From JACVRW01 sp963716215 (GTDB taxonomy: Bacteria; Actinomycetota; Thermoleophilia; Solirubrobacterales; Thermoleophilaceae), in the NCBI GenBank assembly GCA_963716215.1, contig OY970298.1:3906001-3970000 (forward strand): a stretch of 64,000 nt of DNA, given 5' to 3'. This document shows, one piece after another, positions 1 to 7,132 of the stretch. Each line of letters starts with the position of its first letter. The first letter of the stretch is position 1. The position numbers and the translations under genes were made by a program. The notes beneath the pieces are model-generated. The model worked only from the letters and a program-made list of their open reading frames with translations, made no database searches and was not told the DNA's origin.

Positions 1-1326
1 GTCGTCGTAGCCGATTGCGTCGGCCGCCATGCGCAGGCAGCGCTCGTAGTCGCCGCTGTCGTACCAGGCGCCGCTCGGGTTGCGCCAGGGCAGCTCGTCG
101 GGACGCCACATGTTGTCCGCGCGCAGCTCCAGCGGGTCCCGTCCGAGCCGGCGCGCCAGGCGGTCGAACAGCACCTCGCGCGCGAAGTTCACCTCGGGCT
201 GGCCGTAGCCGCGATAGGCCCCGATCGGGGTCTTGCTCGTCATCACCACGCGGCGCTCGACCGAGGCGTCGGCCACCCGGTACGGCCCGGTGAACGTGAC
301 GCTGGACAGCTGAGCCGACCCGTACGGTCCGTTGTAGGCGCCCAGGTCGGTGGCGTAGACGTCCTCGATGGCCACGATCTGTCCGTCGCGGTCCACCCCG
401 ATGCGGAAGTCGTGCACGGCCTCGCGAGCGTGCGTCGTGGCTCGGAAGTGCTCCAGCCGGTCCTCGATCCACTTCACGGGACGGCCGAGCGCCATCGCGT
501 GGAGACACGCGAGCAGGTCCTCCGGGTAGACCCCGAGCTTGAGGCCGAAGGCGCCGCCGATGTCCGAGGCGATCACGCGCACGCCGCCCTCGTCCACGCG
601 CAGGCAGTGGGCGAGCTGGTTGCGCACGAGGTGCGGGGTCTGGGTCGAGGTGTGGACGGTCAGCTCGCGCGCGCCCGCCCTCCACTCGGCGACCACCCCG
701 CGCCCCTCCATCGGCAGGCCGGTGACCCGGTTGATCGTGAAGCGGCCCTCGACGACGGTCTCGGCTCGCTCGAACGCCGCGTCGGAGTCCCCCATGCGCT
801 CCGGGTTGGAGGCGAGCAGGTTGGTGGAGATCACGTCCGGGTGCAGCAGCACGGAGTCCGGCTGCTGCGCGGAGATCACGTCGGGCACGTGCGGCAGCGG
901 GTCGTAGTCGATCTCGATCAGCTCGACCGCGTCCTCGGCCACGTGCCGGCTGGTGGCTGCCACGCTCACGATCGGCTGGCCCTCGTACTCGGCCGTGCCC
1001 TGCGCGAGCGCGTAGTAGGGCACGTCCGCCGCGCCCGGCACGGGGCGGATCACGTTGATCGGCCGGGTCAGCTCGCGCACGTCCGCGCCCACCAGCACGT
1101 GGCGCACACCCTCCAGCTCGAGCGCTGGGGAGATGTCGAGCGCCTCGATACGCGCGCGCGGGAACGGGCAGCGCCCGACCGCCATGTGGAGCGCGTGAGC
1201 CGGATCGACGTCGTCGGTGAACTGGCCCTCGCCGCGCAGCAGGCGGTCGTCCTCCTTGCGCAGCACCCGCGCGCCGATGCCACCCGGGCGAACGACGGGG
1301 TCTGTGCGCTCGATCGTCTCAGCCAT
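1..1326 (-). CDS. Molybdenum hydroxylase large subunit (xanthine dehydrogenase/CoxL family), 3'-truncated by window edge
   Basis: This is the molybdopterin-cytosine-dinucleotide binding large subunit of a three-subunit hydroxylase that uses water to hydroxylate an aromatic N-heterocycle or aldehyde. The 442 residues visible start at ATG 1326 and run off the left edge, so about the last 40% of the usual ~780 residues is missing. The N-terminal a/b-hammerhead domain is followed by the molybdenum-site loop IGGAFGLK (about residue 255) and GAYRGYGQPE (about residue 365). The latter is the AYRGxGxPE form of xanthine-dehydrogenase-type enzymes, not the AYRCSFR active-site loop of true CO dehydrogenase. 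The start overlaps the end of the 2Fe-2S subunit gene by 8 bases. Beside NicX/NicD-type genes the likely substrate is a hydroxypyridine or nicotinate. That is inference from context. Confidence 0.9.
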   Translation of the reverse strand, partial: MAETIERTDPVVRPGGIGARVLRKEDDRLLRGEGQFTDDVDPAHALHMAVGRCPFPRARIEALDISPALELEGVRHVLVGADVRELTRPINVIRPVPGAADVPYYALAQGTAEYEGQPIVSVAATSRHVAEDAVELIEIDYDPLPHVPDVISAQQPDSVLLHPDVISTNLLASNPERMGDSDAAFERAETVVEGRFTINRVTGLPMEGRGVVAEWRAGARELTVHTSTQTPHLVRNQLAHCLRVDEGGVRVIASDIGGAFGLKLGVYPEDLLACLHAMALGRPVKWIEDRLEHFRATTHAREAVHDFRIGVDRDGQIVAIEDVYATDLGAYNGPYGSAQLSSVTFTGPYRVADASVERRVVMTSKTPIGAYRGYGQPEVNFAREVLFDRLARRLGRDPLELRADNMWRPDELPWRNPSGAWYDSGDYERCLRMAADAIGYDD

Positions 1327-1798
1327 CGCGCTCACCGGCGAGATGCCGCTCCACGGCGTCGATCACGCCCTTGTACCCGGTGCAGCGGCAGAGGACGCCG
1401 GACAGCTCGTCTTGAACCTCGTCGCGCGTGAGGGTGCGACCCTGGCGCGCGAGAGCGGTCGCCGTCATCAGGAAGCCCGGCGTGCAGAAGCCGCACTGCA
1501 GGGCGTGGGCCTCCTTGAAGGCCTGCTGGAGCGGCGACAGCTCGTCGTCCTCGGCCAGGCTCTCCACGGTTTGCACGTCGCTCCCGTCGAGCTGGACGGC
1601 CAGCATCAGACAGGACTTGACCGCCTCGCCGTCTACCAGCACTGTGCACATGCCGCACACGCCTTGCTCGCACCCCACGTGGGTGCCCGTCAGGCCGAGC
1701 TCGTGGCGCAGGAAGTCCGCGGCGTGCATCCGGCCCTCCACGCCGGCGCGGTGGACGTCCCCGTTCACGGTGACGGTGATCTCGTGCGTCTCGTCCAT
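1319..1798 (-). CDS. Molybdenum hydroxylase small subunit, two [2Fe-2S] clusters (CoxS family)
   Basis: This 159-residue electron-transfer subunit passes electrons from the molybdenum centre to the FAD subunit. The plant-ferredoxin-like cluster is held by C43, C48, C51 and C63. The second cluster in the helical domain is held by C102, C105, C137 and C139 (motifs CGFC and CRC). Length and order match the CoxS/NdhS/IorA family exactly. It starts at ATG 1798, one base after the stop of the FAD subunit gene, and overlaps the large-subunit start, so all three subunits should be translated together. No extra domain is present. Confidence 0.95.
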   Translation of the reverse strand: MDETHEITVTVNGDVHRAGVEGRMHAADFLRHELGLTGTHVGCEQGVCGMCTVLVDGEAVKSCLMLAVQLDGSDVQTVESLAEDDELSPLQQAFKEAHALQCGFCTPGFLMTATALARQGRTLTRDEVQDELSGVLCRCTGYKGVIDAVERHLAGERDG

Positions 1799-1799
1799 G

Positions 1800-2660
1800 T
1801 CAGTCGTCGTCCCTCAGCTGGCGCAGCAGTCGCGCCAGGTGGACCGGCACCAGATGCCGGCGATAGTCCGCGCTCGCGCGCACGTCGTCGGGCGGATCGA
1901 CCGCGTCGAGGGCCAGCGTGGCCGCCTCATCGATGGCCGCGTCGTCCCAGATCCGCCCCTCCAGGCGTTGCTCCGCCGCCGTGGCCAGCACCGGCCGATC
2001 GTTCACGCCGCCGAGTGCGATCCGCACCGAGCGCCAGGTCCCGTCTGGGTCGCGGCTGCCCAGCGCGACCATGCTGATCAGGGCGAAGTCGTTGTGCTTG
2101 CGGCCCCGCTCGAAGAAGCGGAAGCGCGTTGGGCTCAGCGGCAGGCGGATCGACACCAGCAGCTCCTCGGGCTCGAGCACGCTCGCGTACGAGCCGTCGA
2201 AGAACTCGCCGATCGGGATCGTGCGCTCGCCGCTCGCGCTGCGCGCGACCACCTGCGCCCCCAGCGCGAGGCAAGCCAGGGCCATCTCGCCGGTGGGGTC
2301 GGCTTGCGCGAGCGCTCCTCCGATCGTCCCGCGGTTGCGCACCTGCCGGTCCCCGACGTAGCGCACCGCCACCGGCAGCAGCGGCACCCGCTCGGCGATC
2401 AGGGGGGATGCCTCCAGCTCCTTGTAGCGGACCAGCGCGCCGATGACCGTGTCCGAGCCCTGGGTCTCGATCCCGCCGAGCTCGGCGTGGAGCCGGTTGA
2501 TGTCCACCACCACCTCGGGGCGCATCAGCCGCATGTGCAGCATCGGCACGAGGCTCTGCCCGCCGGCCAGCACGCGCGCCATCCCGGCGTGCTCCGACAG
2601 CTCGCGCACGGCATCGGCGACGCTCGCCGGCCGGCTGTAGGTGAACGGGGCCGCCTTCAC
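1800..2660 (-). CDS. Molybdenum hydroxylase medium subunit, FAD-binding (CoxM family)
   Basis: This is the FAD-binding subunit of the molybdenum hydroxylase, 286 residues as usual for the family. The two flavin-binding motifs are present: AGGQS at residues 32-36 and GTIGG at 111-115, the latter followed by ALAQADP. The start ATG at 2660 overlaps the stop of the upstream alpha/beta hydrolase gene (ATGA), and the next gene begins just after its stop, so it belongs to one operon running leftward from about 4503. Subunit order is medium-small-large, as in CO dehydrogenase operons, although the large subunit is not of the CO dehydrogenase type. Confidence 0.95.
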   Translation of the reverse strand: MKAAPFTYSRPASVADAVRELSEHAGMARVLAGGQSLVPMLHMRLMRPEVVVDINRLHAELGGIETQGSDTVIGALVRYKELEASPLIAERVPLLPVAVRYVGDRQVRNRGTIGGALAQADPTGEMALACLALGAQVVARSASGERTIPIGEFFDGSYASVLEPEELLVSIRLPLSPTRFRFFERGRKHNDFALISMVALGSRDPDGTWRSVRIALGGVNDRPVLATAAEQRLEGRIWDDAAIDEAATLALDAVDPPDDVRASADYRRHLVPVHLARLLRQLRDDD

Positions 2661-3508
2661 CCCGCGCCCTCACCGTGCTCGCGCAGGAAGCCGTCGACGG
2701 CGGCGACGAAGCCGGGCAGGTTGTCCCAGGGCACCATGTGCCCAGCGTCCGGGACGACCACGATCGGAACGTCTGGGCGCAGGCGTGCCAGCTCTTCCGC
2801 GCCGGCGTCGCTCACGACCGGGCTGTCGGCACCGCGTACGAACAGCGCCGGCGTAGGGACCGCCTTCCACCAGTCGAGGAAGTCCTCGGTCTGGAAGAAG
2901 CCGTGCGTGGCCGCCACAGCGGTTTCGTCGCAGGTGGCCAGCCAGCGAGCGCGCAGCTCCTGCTCGCGCCGCGGCCAGGTCGGCCAGTGTGCCGCCACGG
3001 CGTCCGCCGTTGTGCCGGCCTGCGCCTCGGCCAGCTGGCCCAGGAACGCCTCCAGGGTGGTGGGGTAGGGATCGCGTCCTGGGCCGCTCAGGGGCGGGTC
3101 GACCAGCACCACCGGACCCGCGACACCGGGATGGCGCACCGTGAGGGCGGCGGCGATGCGCGCGCCGAGCGAGTGACCGAGCACCATCGGGCGGCTCAGT
3201 CCGAGCCCCTGGATCAGGGCCGCGGCGTCGTCGGCGTAGTCCTCGGTCGCATAGGAGCCGTCCTCCGGCTTCCCGGACAGGCCGCGCCCGCGCAGGTCCG
3301 CCACCACCGGCCGCGCGACACCGGCCAGCTCGCGCGCGACGAACTCCCAGCTGATCGCCGGGCTCGTGATGCCAGGCAGCACGAAGAGCGGCGGCCGGTC
3401 GCCGCCGAAGTCGAGCGCGTGCAGCGACAGGCCGTTCGCGTCGACCACGCGACTCTCGGCGCCCGAGGCGTCGAGGTCGGCGCGCAGATCGGCCGGCAGC
3501 GTGGTCAA
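2657..3508 (-). CDS. Alpha/beta hydrolase, probable N-formylmaleamate deformylase (NicD-like)
   Basis: This 283-residue serine hydrolase has nucleophile motif GHSLGA (S113), an acid region VRGADSP and catalytic His in DAGHMVP near the C-terminus. NicD-type enzymes remove formate from N-formylmaleamate, the product of the 2,5-dihydroxypyridine dioxygenase, to give maleamate. The NicX homologue at 8983 and the NicF homologue at 18147 in the same locus support that role; the fold alone does not fix the substrate. The open frame extends upstream to 3598, but that part lies inside the preceding gene. TTG 3508 overlaps that gene's stop (TTGA) and gives the normal family length, so I use it. Confidence 0.75.
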   Translation of the reverse strand: MTTLPADLRADLDASGAESRVVDANGLSLHALDFGGDRPPLFVLPGITSPAISWEFVARELAGVARPVVADLRGRGLSGKPEDGSYATEDYADDAAALIQGLGLSRPMVLGHSLGARIAAALTVRHPGVAGPVVLVDPPLSGPGRDPYPTTLEAFLGQLAEAQAGTTADAVAAHWPTWPRREQELRARWLATCDETAVAATHGFFQTEDFLDWWKAVPTPALFVRGADSPVVSDAGAEELARLRPDVPIVVVPDAGHMVPWDNLPGFVAAVDGFLREHGEGAG

Positions 3509-4503
3509 GCCGCGACCTGCCCCTCGCTGAGCTGCGCGACCACGTGATCGCCGAACTCCGCGGTTGTGGAGCTGCCGCCCGCGTCCGCCGTCGGGCACGC
3601 AGCGCGCGCGGATGCCACCGCCCGCTCGAGCGCGTCCGCCTCGGCGGGGCGGTCGAGCCCGTAGCGCAGCATCAGAGCCGCGGAGAGGATCATCGCGGTG
3701 GGGTTTGCGACCCCGCGTCCCGCGAGGTCGGGGGCGGTGCCGTGGACCGGCTCGAAGAGCCCGACGTTGCCGTCCCCGATGCAGGCGGACGCCGCGACCC
3801 CGATCCCTCCGGACAGCGCCGCGGCGACGTCGGAGAGGATGTCCCCGAAGGTGTTCTCGGTCACCACCACGTCGAACTCGGCTGGGTTCTCGACCAGGCG
3901 CATGCCCGCGGTGTCGATCAGCAGATGACTCACCTCGACGTCCGGGTAGTCACCGGCCACCTCGTCCACGATCTTGCGCCAGAGCCGGGAGGTCGCGAGC
4001 ACGTTGGCCTTGTCGACCGAAGTGAGCTGGCCGCTGCGGGTGCCCGCCAGCTCGAAGCCGCGCCGCACCAGCCGCTCGATCTGCCGCGGGTGGTACTCGA
4101 GCCGGTCCCAGACCGTGCCGTCGGGGTCGACCCCGCGCTGGCCGAAGTAGAGACCGCCGACCAGCTCGCGCACGATCAGCAGGTCGATGTCCGCACCGAT
4201 CGAGGGCCGCAGGTTGGCGTACACGTCGAGCTCGTAGCGCAGCCGGAACATCCCGTCCTCGGGGTTGTTCTCGTCCTCCCACGTGTAGCGATCGGAGCCG
4301 ACCGCGCCCATCAGCACACCGTCGGCCGCGCGGCACGCCTCGAGCGTCTCGGGCGGGAGCGGATCGCCGCATGCGTCGATCGCGACCGCGCCCAGCAGAT
4401 GCTCCTCGGTGGTCGCGGTGGGCAGCAGCACCTCCAGCGCCCGCACGGCCTCCCGCATCACCTCCGAGCCGACACCGTCGCCCGGAAGACAGGCAATCCT
4501 CAT
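3505..4503 (-). CDS. Beta-decarboxylating dehydrogenase (isopropylmalate/tartrate/D-malate dehydrogenase family)
   Basis: This 332-residue NAD-dependent enzyme oxidises and decarboxylates a 2-hydroxy acid. The substrate arginines (R99 in NLRP, R112 in VREL), Y119, K165 and the metal-binding aspartates D197, D221 and D225 are all in place. The family includes LeuB, tartrate dehydrogenase and D-malate dehydrogenase. No leuC or leuD is nearby, and the gene sits directly upstream of the deformylase and molybdenum hydroxylase genes. D-malate to pyruvate is therefore a plausible role if maleate from the pyridine pathway is hydrated. This is inference. ATG 4503 is preceded by a 71-base gap holding a palindromic operator. 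The same frame is open to 5370 but antisense to HpaB, and that extension is not coding. Confidence 0.8.
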   Translation of the reverse strand: MRIACLPGDGVGSEVMREAVRALEVLLPTATTEEHLLGAVAIDACGDPLPPETLEACRAADGVLMGAVGSDRYTWEDENNPEDGMFRLRYELDVYANLRPSIGADIDLLIVRELVGGLYFGQRGVDPDGTVWDRLEYHPRQIERLVRRGFELAGTRSGQLTSVDKANVLATSRLWRKIVDEVAGDYPDVEVSHLLIDTAGMRLVENPAEFDVVVTENTFGDILSDVAAALSGGIGVAASACIGDGNVGLFEPVHGTAPDLAGRGVANPTAMILSAALMLRYGLDRPAEADALERAVASARAACPTADAGGSSTTAEFGDHVVAQLSEGQVAA

Positions 4504-4516
4504 CGCGTTCCCTTCA

Positions 4517-4533
4517 TTGCATACATGTATACC
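4517..4533. promoter_or_regulatory. Probable GntR operator upstream of the dehydrogenase-deformylase-hydroxylase genes
   Basis: The sequence TTGCATACATGTATACC lies in the 71-base gap before the start at 4503. Its left half TTGCATACA is identical to the reverse complement of the 16-base palindromes at 17296 and 18112, and the site is itself a near-palindrome around ATACATGTAT. This suggests a third binding site for the GntR regulator encoded at 17373 and an internal promoter for the 4503 to 1 transcript. Confidence 0.55.
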
Positions 4534-4574
4534 ATCCGCCCGCGCCGACCTGCTCGGAGCTCGGTTGACTCCAT

Positions 4575-6044
4575 TCAGGCAAGGCCGGCCAAGTCCCGAA
4601 CGGTGTCGACGAGGCCGGCGCGCGGGTACTCGCCGAAGAGCCGCTCCTTGAGGAACGGGGCCGGCGTGGCGTTGACGTTCTCGAACAGCTCCGTGCGCCC
4701 CGCGAGCGAATCCGTCGTCAGGTCCCAGACGAAGTTCATTAGCCGGTTCTTGTCGCGAGCCGTGATCTCGTTGCCGGGCAGCAGCTCCTCGAGCAGTGGC
4801 CCGATGTCCGGGTTGTCGAAGTCGGCCTTCTGAAAGCGCATGACCAGGCCCTGCCCGCAGAGCTCCTGAAGGATGTGAATGATGCGCGGGTACTGCTCGA
4901 TCGAGTGCAGCCGGCCCGCCGTCAGCAGCGTGACCTCCGGCGCCATCACCCCGCCCTCGGTCGGCGCGGCCAAGTTCTCCGCGGCGAGCACGAACGCCTT
5001 GAGCGTGTGCGCGTACTGCATCAGGTCGGCCATGTAGGAGCGCACCTGGGGGAACTTCGCCGTGCCGAGCGCGTCGATCACGAGCTGGGCCGTTCCCACG
5101 AACAGCTCGGCCTTCACCCAGAGGCGGGTGAGGATGTGCCAGTGCGCCCACACCGTGACCGGCCCGTAGAGCTTCAGCAGCTCCGGATCGCCGACGTTGA
5201 AGAGCCGGTCGTTGGGGAGGAAGACGTCCTCGAAGATGAGGAACTGGTCCGACTCCTCGCCCTTGTGGGCGATCGGGTGATCGAACGGATCGGCGCCTGG
5301 CTTCGAGACCCCCTCGCGGCACACGAGCTTCAGGCCCTCGGTCGCCACCGGCACCGCCGCCCAGATGCACGCCTCCGGCGGGAAGTCGGGGCGCAGCAGG
5401 TTGGTGAAGATGATCTCGTTGGCCTGGGCGGCGATCGACCCGACGGACTTGGCGCCGCGGATGTAGACCCCGTCGTCGTCCTGGCGCACCACACGCAGCA
5501 GGCCGGGCGAATCGCCGGCCGCGCCCCCGCGGTTGGTCTGCGGGTCGGCCAGCACCTCGGCCGCGATCACGTTCGTGGCGCGTCCGAACTCGACGTAGCG
5601 GTCGATGTTGTCGGCGAACGCCGCGTCGTTGCGGAAGAAGGGCGGGTCGGACGCCTCGAACAGCGGCTTGCGGGCCAGCAGGCCGATCCCGATCAGCGGG
5701 GCCAGGTCGGGCGGACGACCGAACGTCCCGACGGTCTTGAGCGTCGTGAACTCGATCAGCTTGCGCCGCTCGCGCAGGTCCTCGATCGTCCGCGGCACCT
5801 GCCAGGCACGAGTGACCCGCTGCCCTGACTCGTCCACGTAGGTCGTGGCCTCCTGGTGGGCCGGGTCGTGCTGCGCGTCGAACATCTCCGCGAGCAGGTC
5901 GATCCCGGGCCCGAGGCTGGGCTCCTCGGTCACGTCCTCGACCTTGCGCCCGCCTATCCAGACGGCCCGCCCGTCGCGCAGGGACGCCTTGAACTGGGCG
6001 CCGTCGAGCAGCACGGCTGCCCCACCGGTGGCCTCGATCGTCAT
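4575..6044 (-). CDS. HpaB-type flavin-dependent aromatic monooxygenase
   Basis: This 489-residue protein belongs to the 4-hydroxyphenylacetate 3-monooxygenase large-component family (acyl-CoA-dehydrogenase fold). It uses reduced FAD from a separate reductase to hydroxylate a phenol-like ring. Features visible include YVDESGQRV near residue 70, the central block RGAKSVGSIAAQANEI and a C-terminal helical domain with RDKNRLMNFVWDL. ATG 6044 follows a strong Shine-Dalgarno (AGGAGAGG) and overlaps the stop of the dikinase ATP-grasp gene (ATGA). No flavin reductase gene is adjacent; the only one in the window starts near 51205. Relatives act on phenols, chlorophenols and, in the pyridine monooxygenase branch, on pyridine. 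The substrate here cannot be told from sequence. Confidence 0.88.
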   Translation of the reverse strand: MTIEATGGAAVLLDGAQFKASLRDGRAVWIGGRKVEDVTEEPSLGPGIDLLAEMFDAQHDPAHQEATTYVDESGQRVTRAWQVPRTIEDLRERRKLIEFTTLKTVGTFGRPPDLAPLIGIGLLARKPLFEASDPPFFRNDAAFADNIDRYVEFGRATNVIAAEVLADPQTNRGGAAGDSPGLLRVVRQDDDGVYIRGAKSVGSIAAQANEIIFTNLLRPDFPPEACIWAAVPVATEGLKLVCREGVSKPGADPFDHPIAHKGEESDQFLIFEDVFLPNDRLFNVGDPELLKLYGPVTVWAHWHILTRLWVKAELFVGTAQLVIDALGTAKFPQVRSYMADLMQYAHTLKAFVLAAENLAAPTEGGVMAPEVTLLTAGRLHSIEQYPRIIHILQELCGQGLVMRFQKADFDNPDIGPLLEELLPGNEITARDKNRLMNFVWDLTTDSLAGRTELFENVNATPAPFLKERLFGEYPRAGLVDTVRDLAGLA

Positions 6045-7132
6045 GTGTCGGTCCTCTCCTGGGGTCGTGCGGACTTGGGTATGTAGGTGCCGACGATGCG
6101 CTGCACGCCCGTCTTGCCGGGCTGGCCGATGCGCTTGGGCGCGCGCTGGCTCCAGACCGTCTCGGGCCGCACCTGCAAGACGTGGACGTGGCCCTCGGCG
6201 TCGACCGCCCACTCGATGTCCTGGGGCGCCCCGCGGTGGCGCTCGACCTTCTTCGCCTCGGTCGCGAGCGCCAAGATCTGGTCGTCGAGCAGGCACGGCT
6301 CGCCGCGGCGCTCCTCCTCCACCGTCAGCAGCGCCACCGCCCCGCTACCCGGGTCGAGCCGGTGCTCGACCTCCTTGTCGGCGATCTCGCGGGCGAGTAT
6401 CTCGAGCGTGATCTTGTCGACGCGGAAGCGGTCGGGCGTGATGTCTCCGCTGACCACGCCCTCGCCGAGCCCCCAGACCGCCTCGATCACGATCTTCGAG
6501 CGGTCGCCGGTCACCGGGTCGAGCGTGAACGCGACCCCGGCCGCGCGGGCCGGGACCATCTGCTGGACGCCGACGCACATGGCGGTGCGCTCCACGGTCG
6601 CCACGCCCTGCCCGTGCGGGTCGTAGGTCAGCACCGCCGGGCCGAACAGGCCGGCCCAACACCGGCGCACGTGCTCCAGCACGGCATCGGCACCCTGGAT
6701 CCAAAGGAACGTGTCGTATTGGCCGGCGAAGCTCGCTCCGGCGGTGTCCTCCAGGATTCCACTCGAGCGCACCGCCACCGGCGGCGCCTGCGCGCCGGTG
6801 CGCTCCTCGAGCTCTGCGTACGCGGCCCGGATCGACGCGTCCAGCCGCTCCGGCATCGGGGCCTCGGCGACCAGCCCGGCGATCGCCGCGCTGGCCCGCT
6901 CGATCGACTCGAGGTCGTCGGCGTCGGCCCCCGCGCGGGCCTCCCCGATGCGGTCGATCAGGCCCTCGTGGTCCACGAACTCGCGGTAGCCCGCTGTGGT
7001 GATCCCGAAGCCGGGCGGCACCGCGAAGCCGGCCTGGACGAACTCGGCCAAGCTGCCGAACTTGCCCCCGAGCAGGCTCGGGTCGGCTCGCTCCTCCTCG
7101 AGCCAGACGATCAGCGGGTCGCCACTACTCAT
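6041..7132 (-). CDS. Pyruvate phosphate dikinase/PEP synthase ATP-binding subunit (split dikinase)
   Basis: This 363-residue protein is a stand-alone ATP-grasp domain like the N-terminal part of PEP synthase. It shows LLGGKFGSLAEF at the N-terminus, the phosphate-binding AVRSSG near residue 125, SFAGQYDTFL, a VTGDRSKIVIEAVWGLGEGVVSG block and the closing LQVRPETVW. It has neither a phosphohistidine domain nor a PEP/pyruvate barrel. The partner gene immediately upstream supplies the phosphohistidine domain. Such split pairs phosphorylate hydroxy-arenes in phenylphosphate synthase and 4-cresol (CreH/CreI) metabolism. A PEP-utilizing protein plus dikinase is also reported to be needed for 3-hydroxypyridine dehydrogenase activity in Ensifer. 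The start ATG 7132 overlaps the upstream stop. Confidence 0.88.
   Translation of the reverse strand: MSSGDPLIVWLEEERADPSLLGGKFGSLAEFVQAGFAVPPGFGITTAGYREFVDHEGLIDRIGEARAGADADDLESIERASAAIAGLVAEAPMPERLDASIRAAYAELEERTGAQAPPVAVRSSGILEDTAGASFAGQYDTFLWIQGADAVLEHVRRCWAGLFGPAVLTYDPHGQGVATVERTAMCVGVQQMVPARAAGVAFTLDPVTGDRSKIVIEAVWGLGEGVVSGDITPDRFRVDKITLEILAREIADKEVEHRLDPGSGAVALLTVEEERRGEPCLLDDQILALATEAKKVERHRGAPQDIEWAVDAEGHVHVLQVRPETVWSQRAPKRIGQPGKTGVQRIVGTYIPKSARPQERTDT

Noticed and set aside
1..2660. Carbon monoxide dehydrogenase (CoxMSL)
   Set aside because: Gene order matches, but the large subunit has AYRGYGQPE instead of the AYRCSFR loop needed for the Mo-Cu site.
412..3068. Long plus-strand open frames opposite the molybdenum hydroxylase genes
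   Set aside because: They have shadow composition (Arg, His, Ala, Val rich), no motifs, and lie exactly opposite well-supported genes.
3505..5370. A 621-codon minus-strand open frame suggesting a fused protein
   Set aside because: Only 3505-4503 has family sequence. The rest is antisense-frame Arg/Ala/Gly-rich shadow of HpaB, open because of high GC.
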